Source: Sinonovacula constricta (lineage: Eukaryota > Mollusca > Bivalvia > Cardiida > Solecurtidae). From it: DNA of 64,000 bases. The notes beneath the pieces are model-generated. The model did not search any database. It was not told the DNA's origin and saw nothing but the letters and a program-made list of their open reading frames with translations. The stretch spans positions 64,086,138 through 64,150,137 of the forward strand of contig CM017562.1 in the NCBI GenBank assembly GCA_007844125.1. The letters run 5' to 3'. A program made the position numbers and the translations under genes. Shown here piece by piece: positions 56,900-64,000 of this stretch (its first letter is position 1; every line of letters begins with the position of its first letter).

Positions 56900-59800
56900 G
56901 TTTAAATACGTTAGAGCAGAAAAGTATTCAGCCATGCTGGTCATTTTCTTGACTTTACTTCTCTACATATTGGTGCTACACTAGTAAGAGTTTGAACAAA
57001 TACATTTAAACTTACAATTAACTTTAACAATGAACCTACATAAATGGGTGTAGATCACTAAACTTGTCAACAACCTCGCGCTACCACAATATACTTAAGC
57101 GTGTTTCAGGATGCTGTTAGCTCATTTGAAAAGACTGGTATCGCAGTTAGAATGTATCAGAGTTGGTTTTTTCACCTTGTTAATGAAGTCGGATCAGTGC
57201 CGGCTAAATCATGAACTCGGTGTGACAATGAGTTGACATTGTGACAAGAATTGTAATGTCGTGAACACAACGTGTGTCATGCACACACCCACTGTTTGCT
57301 TTTGCCTGAAGTCTCTTATTTAAAGGTTTTTTGGAATAAAGTTGTTGACTCCTTTATTAGCAAAATTAAAACTTTCATGAATGCATTGTTGTACCTAAAA
57401 ATATCAAAAGAAAATTTTATTTGGTAGATGAGGGGACCTCAACAAAGTGATATCCTACGTGAAGTATTGTGTCTGTAAATATGACCCATATAAACCACCA
57501 TACATCCATATATATCCACCGTATATATCACATTGTGCAACCATGGAACCGACAGCTGACAAGATGCACGTCATTTCCAGACGACACTTTATTATCGTAT
57601 AATGTCTGCAGGTAGGTGTCTGGCGGGAAATACTAGCAGACCTCCAGGAACTATAGATGGCGACACATCAACACCCATATATAGCTAGGTATGATACACA
57701 TCCTATAGATTACGGTGCTGAACAATATAATGGCTATAAGAGATAATGGGTCACATTTCTGTCTGCCACATTGGTAATATGCTCCTAATGAGTGGTATGA
57801 GCACTCGGTGCAAGTACATGTGGTTGCACTTGTAGTGCCAAGGATATACAACCGTAATTATGTTGAGAGTAATGTCCATGGTGGTATTGCCACATACGAT
57901 CAGTTAAAACCATTTATGTACATAATGTAATGTATCCTCAAAATGTTTTATTGAAATACATTGCTATCAATAATCTTGGATCTTTTTTTGCAAGTTGTTA
58001 AAACTTGTAAATAAACCGTTTCATGAAACTATATGTTATTCTTTCTAAAACTCTTTACAAGTGCTTACTTTTGGCTAGGCAGACTGCCTGGGGTCCGGAA
58101 AACTAGATGACGTCGATACCTTTAAGTATATGGTCTGGTTATTTTATATTCGTGAGTTCTGTTGTGTTATATACGCTGATTGCTGCAGTATATGAGTATA
58201 CTTTTATGTTTAGCTTACGTTTCAAATACACGGATGAAGGGGAACAATTCTGTGCAAATAAACAAATGCATGAATAACTAACTAATAAACACATGATATC
58301 AAACGACAAAATATTATCGTTGTTGTCAAATTAAAGTACTTGTAAATATAAGGTAAAGATTTAAATTAGAAGGGACAATTAATGCTTTTTGTAATAGACC
58401 TTCCACCTTCTGAATATTTTTCAGTATTAACTTCTATTGCCTACTGAGCATTGATATCAGATGTCTTAGTCTGAATGACCAAGCAGGCCATTTCTATAAT
58501 GAGAATATACAACAAAAATACAAAATAAATCTTTTTAGATAATCCCATTGAACAAATACTACAACGTAAACTATGTAAACATTCCGCGAGTCATTAATTA
58601 TTTATATTCCATGAACTATGCTCACATCTGACTCAGTTTACATCAATAACAATCTCTTTGTAGACTGAAGCTAAGTTAACTGGGTCAGATGAAAGGATCG
58701 GCAAGTCCTGGACAGGTCATCTAGAGTTGACAATGTCTGGACTGACGAGGTTAACAAGACACACTGACCAGTGTGGCCCCGGATCACTCTAAGCTGGGGT
58801 TTCAGTAATACCAGGCTTAGACAGGATTGACACGATTCTAGCGACTCTGTTCGCTTAGCATGGAAGCTTGGTCTGGGTGTGTATTTTATATCAACAAAAA
58901 TATGGCAAGACTGACGAAATACATGCTGTTGGCGGACAGAGACATCTAAATATATCTGGACAGAACCGCAAGAAGTGCAAATAGTGCAGCCGGAAACACG
59001 TAAAGGAGAGAGCCATAGGCAATGGTGTTATTTGCATGAAATTGTCAGAACATTACGCAAATACAATACACACGTTTTGATAATGTCCCATCAGAAATAG
59101 TAAATACTAAATATTTACGTGCAGTCTTGTAAACGTATTTTCCTTCCAAAAACATTAAAAAAGTCAGCGTAAGAAGTGGGAAGCAACTATAGACACGAAC
59201 GTTAATAGAAAGAACTGTCCCAATACGATTCAAGGCGCCCAGAAGCTCTGTTTAGGTGGTGTAAGTTTGACACTGTAAGCGACAAAAGGTTTACAATGGC
59301 CAAAATTATCTTGTAGTAAATCAAATGTACTACGCATTGGAAATTGGAAAGTCTTCAACTGCAAATAAACACCTCCTTTTAAAATGTAGATTATTCATTG
59401 GGACAAAAGTTGCATGAGGGCCACTTACATCTTGTAATATAAACCATTTTATTAAACAATCGAGATTTTCCATATGATTTTGCATTTTAACCTAAGCTAG
59501 GTTTCTTAATAAATGCTATCATATTTGATCAACATAAAATGAGTTTGAAATTAGCTACTATAACCACCATGAGATCAGAATTTAAAAGTCTACAGTGCGC
59601 CATTACTCTCTGCTTTAGACTGAGATAATATGAATGACCTTTGTCTTTACATTACCTGGTTCAGGGCTGCAGAAGGCAGTACGGTCCCGTGCCGCCGGAT
59701 ATCGCAAATATCTCGGGTTAGTAGATAATGCATAGTCAGTGGAACACCATTCTAATAGCAGTTTGCTCCTTATTTAAACACTTTCCTCTAGTCAGTGTAA

Positions 59801-60785
59801 TATATTCGTACGCGGCTTTGTTCATTTATGAATCTACATTTTATGTTTATCTGTACAATATAATGAACTTCCAGTTTAAACAGATACCAATATAAAATTA
59901 AACATCTGAAGAATACATGGACACAATTAACGCATCTCAAGCATGCATGGACACAAATGACGTCTATATAGACATTCATACTTGTTATGTACACAGCTAC
60001 TTCTTACAAGACACGAACTTAAAAAGTCGTTGATGCGAAGCATTAAAGGCGACGAAAAAACTGGAACAGGTAAACAGATTAAAGCAATATGGGAGAAATA
60101 AACAAAGACATATTTGACAAGTTTTCATTTGATAGTATTGAATTTCAGCGTAAAATAAAAAACCTCGAGAAAAAGTATGTATAACGTATAGGCTTATTTC
60201 TGAGATCATAGAATGGTTGAAAACAAAGTAAAAGCAAACCCAGATACCAGTTAACAGGTTTTTCACTTTAAAAATGAAACTAAAGTGTACAAGCAGACAT
60301 TGCACGTGTGCAGCAGCCTCATTTTACACAAATAATTATTGTTCAGAATGTATTTTTTGTAACATTGTGTTATTTATACGAAGAACAATATTTAATACTT
60401 CCTAAACGTAACCTACTTCTCACATTTAAAGTGAAATAGATGAAGACAAACCGAAAGGAACAGTAAAGACAGAACGATCTGGTATGTCCTTAATCCCAAT
60501 GGAACTAATGTTGTAACAAAACAATATTATTACCTATGTATGTGCTACTGTGGTTTATAACTACACAATGAGCTTACATTAGGAATACAACTTAACAAAA
60601 GTTGCTGCTAAGTGAAACGTTATTTGTCGTTCAATAAAGGAAAGAAATATTACAAAAATAATTATCTTATTTTACAAGTTGGATATTACTTTCTAGTAAA
60701 TCTGGGTGTAAGGACGTAATAATAATCCGAACATATTCTGTTTTTGCAAAATGCTTGTTTAATAAAAGTCTTGACAAGGAACAAA
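56900..60785. other. Intergenic sequence
   Basis: About 3.9 kb with no recognised gene, element end or long repeat. Open stretches at 57651-57851, 59045-59233, 59788-59994 and 59997-60305 are short and AT-driven. Confidence 0.55.
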
Positions 60786-61215
60786 GCTCATGTCAGGTCT
60801 GGGGTTTTAACCCGGAAGCCTCCGATCCAGATCCCGAGTCCATAAACTTAACCTCTTTACCAAGAACACTTCAACTACGTTATAAATGCTTTCTTGGTGT
60901 ATTTAATGATAATTAAAATCGTAAATAATATCTTTTTTAAACTTGTCATAACGGGTCTGAAGTTTTATTTCGGAACCACCTGATCCCGAGTCTATAAACT
61001 TAACCTCTTGACCAAGAGCACTTCAAGTATGTTATAAATGTTTTCTTGGTGAATTGAACGTTTCTCGTATGCAAGTGAATTAAACATCCGACTCTTTAAT
61101 AAGATCCTTTTGAAAATTTATCGGGACGGGGATTGAATTTGAAACACTCCGATCCAGAGTCCAAAAACATAATCAAATGACCACAAACACTTCAGAGATG
61201 CTATAAAAGCATTCA
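60786..61215 (-). repeat. Three tandem tRNA-like (SINE-derived) units
   Basis: On the minus strand three units at about 150-170 bp spacing each carry an A-box-like word (TGGTAAAGAGGTTAAG, TGGTCAAGAGGTTAAG, TGGTCATTTGATTATG), a GACTCGGGATC-type middle and a B-box-like word (GGGTTAAAACCC, GGTTCCGAAAT, TTCAAATTCAATCCCC). Each is also linked to a shared CACTTCAA...TATAAATGCTTTCTTGG block. They look like decayed, tandemly arranged SINE heads. Confidence 0.6.
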
Positions 61216-61682
61216 TGCATGCTGGCATCACTGGAAATGCTTTTTTTTAATTTGCGGGAACCTTACAGAAATCGTTAATGTATCTTTAAATGTTGCATAA
61301 ACATTGCATCTAAAGCCAGATTTTACCATGCATACTCAAAAGACCGTTCAGAACAAACTTTTTCTGGATATGGACTGTTTCGTTGCTAATAGGTTATCTC
61401 AATTCGGTAACATGCAGTCCGAAATTCGAATGATGTACCGAAGAGCATTCCTATCTATTTTCGTAAATTAGGGCTTAGAGAATGTCCGTGTACATATACA
61501 TTAAAGGTTTAGAATTTTTAAAATAAAAATTAAATAAACCAAAATTTCTCGTTTTTACCCTGTTTGCATAAAACTACGACATACAAAAAAAAAATAAAAA
61601 ATAAAAAATAAATCAATAATAGAACGCCGTTGTCCGAATTAGGATCCGTATTTTATCAGTGGCGGTAAGTATAATTGTGCAC
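61216..61682. other. Intergenic sequence
   Basis: No gene. An A-rich (AAAAAAT)n tract lies at 61586-61611. Confidence 0.5.
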
Positions 61683-61993
61683 AGGAAGTAATACCCCTGA
61701 CAGTTTGTTGTTATTGCTGAGAGATGGGATGGGATTTGCCGGCATTTTTGCCGATACTGTGCAGCGACACTTCTATGATTATAGCACAGGGGCACTTATG
61801 CGGTGCCAAAGGACTGAACCCGGCCGGTCCATTATACTGACACCGACGAGTCAAGCGTAATGCTGTCCCCTTACCCCCGAGCGTTAGGAGGGAAGTCACT
61901 ACTATCAACTTTACAGTCTTTAGTTTGACCCGGCCGGGGTTCGAACCCGCGACCTCCCGATCCGCAAGCCGACGCTCTACTAATTGCGGCCGT
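61683..61993 (-). mobile_element. tRNA-headed SINE-like element, minus orientation
   Basis: On the minus strand the head reads GCAATTAGTAGAGCGTCGGC (A-box region), then GAGGTCGCGGGTTCGAACCC (perfect B-box) and CGGCCGGGTC. A GC-rich body follows, down to about 61690, with CCGGCCGGGTTCAGTCC repeated inside. The head is the best-preserved tRNA-like sequence in the window, but anticodon-stem pairing is poor, so I prefer a fairly young SINE over a tRNA gene. The short open frames here are by-products. Confidence 0.62.
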
Positions 61994-62472
61994 TGTGTTG
62001 TGTTTTTGTTGATATTTTAATGTATAATCTTTTATTTTGTGACTGTATTTGCTATAATTAAGATAATCTCATGCAATTTGGTGCAGAAAATCCGAAACAA
62101 TGAAATATCCTCACTCTAGTGCTCAATAATGGACTCATCCATGTGCGATATACTTTGCAAAAATTACGGTGTATGTTTTCAGGGGAGGATAACCCACTCT
62201 CTACCATCGGCTCATACATTCTCAGTGTCTGAGAGAGGAACGAACGACAACTCTGCATGGGAGATTGAGGATAACCGTTTTCGCGACACATAATTTTTCG
62301 TCACAGAAGCCCTATTGTTAGATAATACACTTGTCGTTCCGCCAAATAAACTTTTCCCCACATGCAAATTTCAGTGTTCGTTCCATATATAGGCGTCGCA
62401 CTCCAGCGCATAGTCAATGTCATGCAGGATCAATCCTGTGTGCTTCCACTATCCAGCTTTCTCCTTACTCTG

Positions 62473-62496
62473 GGCGGTGTCGCTAGCGACGCCGCC
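62473..62496. repeat. 24-bp near-perfect palindrome
   Basis: GGCGGTGTCGCT pairs with AGCGACGCCGCC with one mismatched position, giving a GC-rich hairpin with no loop in AT-rich surroundings. Function unknown. Confidence 0.85.
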
Positions 62497-63587
62497 TCAA
62501 AACGACAATGGTCACTTTGATCAATTATTATTTTTCAGCATGCATCTAAGAACATTTTGTAGTGTATAGTGTTGTGGACCTAAAATTTATACTATTGATA
62601 ACATTAACATGCCTTTTGTTGCGTGAAGTGAAAACTGACATAAACTCCAGTAAAGATGATTAGAATGCTGAGCTACATGGTCAAAAGTAAAGTCAAGCTA
62701 AATTTTAACAATTTTTACCGGCAAGCTGATTGGCTGAAAATGTAGGTCATGTTTTAATAACGACCGAAGGATGGGCAGATAATATGTACGAATGTTTACG
62801 CGGACAGATGAACAAACGGAGGGATAGAAGATGGAAACTAACGACGGTTTTTTTTCCAAGTGACATTCGGTGCGTCGGTGATTCTACCAAAACATCTGGG
62901 TAGCGTCTTCCTCCAATAATTAATAGGAGTGAGATGCAATGGCGGCCATCATTGTGTCACGGCAAGTACTTCGAAATGAAGCTTAATATTTGAACAGTGC
63001 CGGCATTTAAATGCTTGTTAAGAAGGACATGCAACATATTAAACAGCGGGTGGTCATTTTAATACTTCATTGACGCAATACTAGCGGACATCAACGTTAC
63101 AACAATGGGATTAGTTGTTATAACTTTATCCTTCAATAAGAAAGAATTATATGATGAAATCATCTCTTACGCAACCCTTGGTTATTTTTCATCATTTTTG
63201 TTTTCAAGTCAACATAATCGAACTTGACACGTTAGCAACTCGTTTAAATGGAGTTTGAACGTCCATAACTAATTGCACAACACGATATATCTAATTATAG
63301 ACGTAAGTTTACAGTGCGTAAACATTCAACGTCATATTTAATAGCTTGTTGTTGACAACAGAAATTGAGATTTTGTCAGCTAAATAACAGCTAAAATAGG
63401 CTACTTATGGGTGCAGTACATGCCATAACACATATCTTTTATGCATTTTGTTAACTTTAAACCAGTAATCTTCAGCTTCCTAGTACAATAAATTGGCGAA
63501 ACAACTACCTGCTCACATCGTAAGACAAAAACACATGTCCATCATCCAAATGTTCGATTTCAATACCAAGTATACATTAGTATACTC

Positions 63588-63652
63588 CAACAACACCAGC
63601 AACAACAACAAGAGAAGCAGCAACAACAACGACATCAACAGCGGCAAGAATT
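63588..63652 (+). repeat. CAA/CAG trinucleotide microsatellite
   Basis: Imperfect run of CAA with CAG, CGA and CAT interruptions. It is short, and I see no surrounding open frame with gene features. Confidence 0.85.
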
Positions 63653-64000
63653 ACGCTTCTATACGACACTAAGTACGCATTTTAAAGAAAAGGAAATGAA
63701 TCAGATCATTTATTCCTTTCGTTAAAAAAATTTTCTCTTCACCTAACACAACTAAGGATCCCCAATCCATTTATATCTCTCCATGGGGTAACTGTAGACA
63801 AAACCGTGCTTATAAGTGAGCTTAAGGCGTTTCGTAAATCGAATAATTGGTTATTAATTTATTGCTGCAAAGCCTGTTTGAAGATAATGGACAGCCTGTA
63901 ACTTTTGGAGAGACAAGACATATTGACGTGTTGCAGGCCCGGACAAAAGGCGATTCTTTCAATTGTTTTATTGAACTTACTCTAAGAAACAGCGAATACA

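Larger units (their letters stand above)
61994..64000. other. Intergenic sequence
   Basis: No gene. It contains a 24-bp palindrome (62473-62496), a fragment with GGTGATTCTACC and CTGGGTAGCGTCTTCCTCC (62874-62915) resembling the SINE body at 47970, and a CAA/CAG microsatellite (63588-63650). Confidence 0.5.

Noticed and set aside
61925..61990. Functional tRNA gene on the minus strand
   Set aside because: A and B boxes are good, but anticodon and acceptor stems do not pair well and a SINE-like body follows.
62058..62291. 77-codon minus-strand frame
   Set aside because: Looks somewhat protein-like, but I recognise no family and see no supporting start context or splice sites.

Overview
This is an AT-rich animal nuclear window with one spliced gene and no sign of bacterial or organellar organisation. 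It holds very long introns with canonical GT/AG borders, many minisatellites, tRNA-derived SINE-like fragments and small terminal-inverted-repeat (TIR) elements. The style of the dispersed repeats, including the TIR element at 7500-7957 and the tRNA-headed SINEs, suggests a lophotrochozoan, most likely a bivalve mollusc. That taxonomic call is inference.

The only protein-coding gene I can support is on the minus strand. Six exons (52415-52477, 42673-42779, 32758-32875, 19616-19669, 19121-19247, 520-1195) join with perfectly matching phases (0, 2, 0, 0, 1, leaving 2). They encode the first ~381 residues of a spermatogenesis-associated protein 1 (SPATA1) orthologue. The N-terminal ~130 residues align well with the vertebrate protein as I remember it. 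Exon 6 encodes a low-complexity Ser/Pro/His/Asn-rich linker. The conserved coiled-coil C-terminus must lie beyond position 1, so the gene is cut by the left edge. The gene spans more than 52 kb, and under 1.2 kb of that is visible coding sequence.

A second ATG-initiated open exon lies inside intron 3 (29515-29673, minus). It has a strong GTGAGT donor whose phase fits exon 4, and a TATA-like box about 70 bp upstream. It may be an alternative first exon giving a SPATA1 isoform that lacks the normal N-terminal domain. I find this the most interesting unexplained coding signal.

About a fifth of the window is tandem repeat. The main blocks are a 41-bp unit (1803-5489, ~90 copies), 20- and 36-bp units (9225-10330), a 57/63-bp unit (12714-15789, ~52 copies), 21 bp (24758-25085), 80 bp (27158-28117, 12 copies), ~77 bp degenerate (30257-30712), 30 bp (34250-34872), 32 bp (46380-47312) and 22 bp (55450-56899, ~66 copies). 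All but the last lie in SPATA1 introns. Several units are multiples of three, so they create long spurious open reading frames, the largest 923 codons.

The right part (52.5-64 kb) is the upstream flank of SPATA1. It has a moderately CpG-richer promoter zone, tRNA-like SINE heads, the 22-bp satellite, a C24 homopolymer and no recognisable gene.
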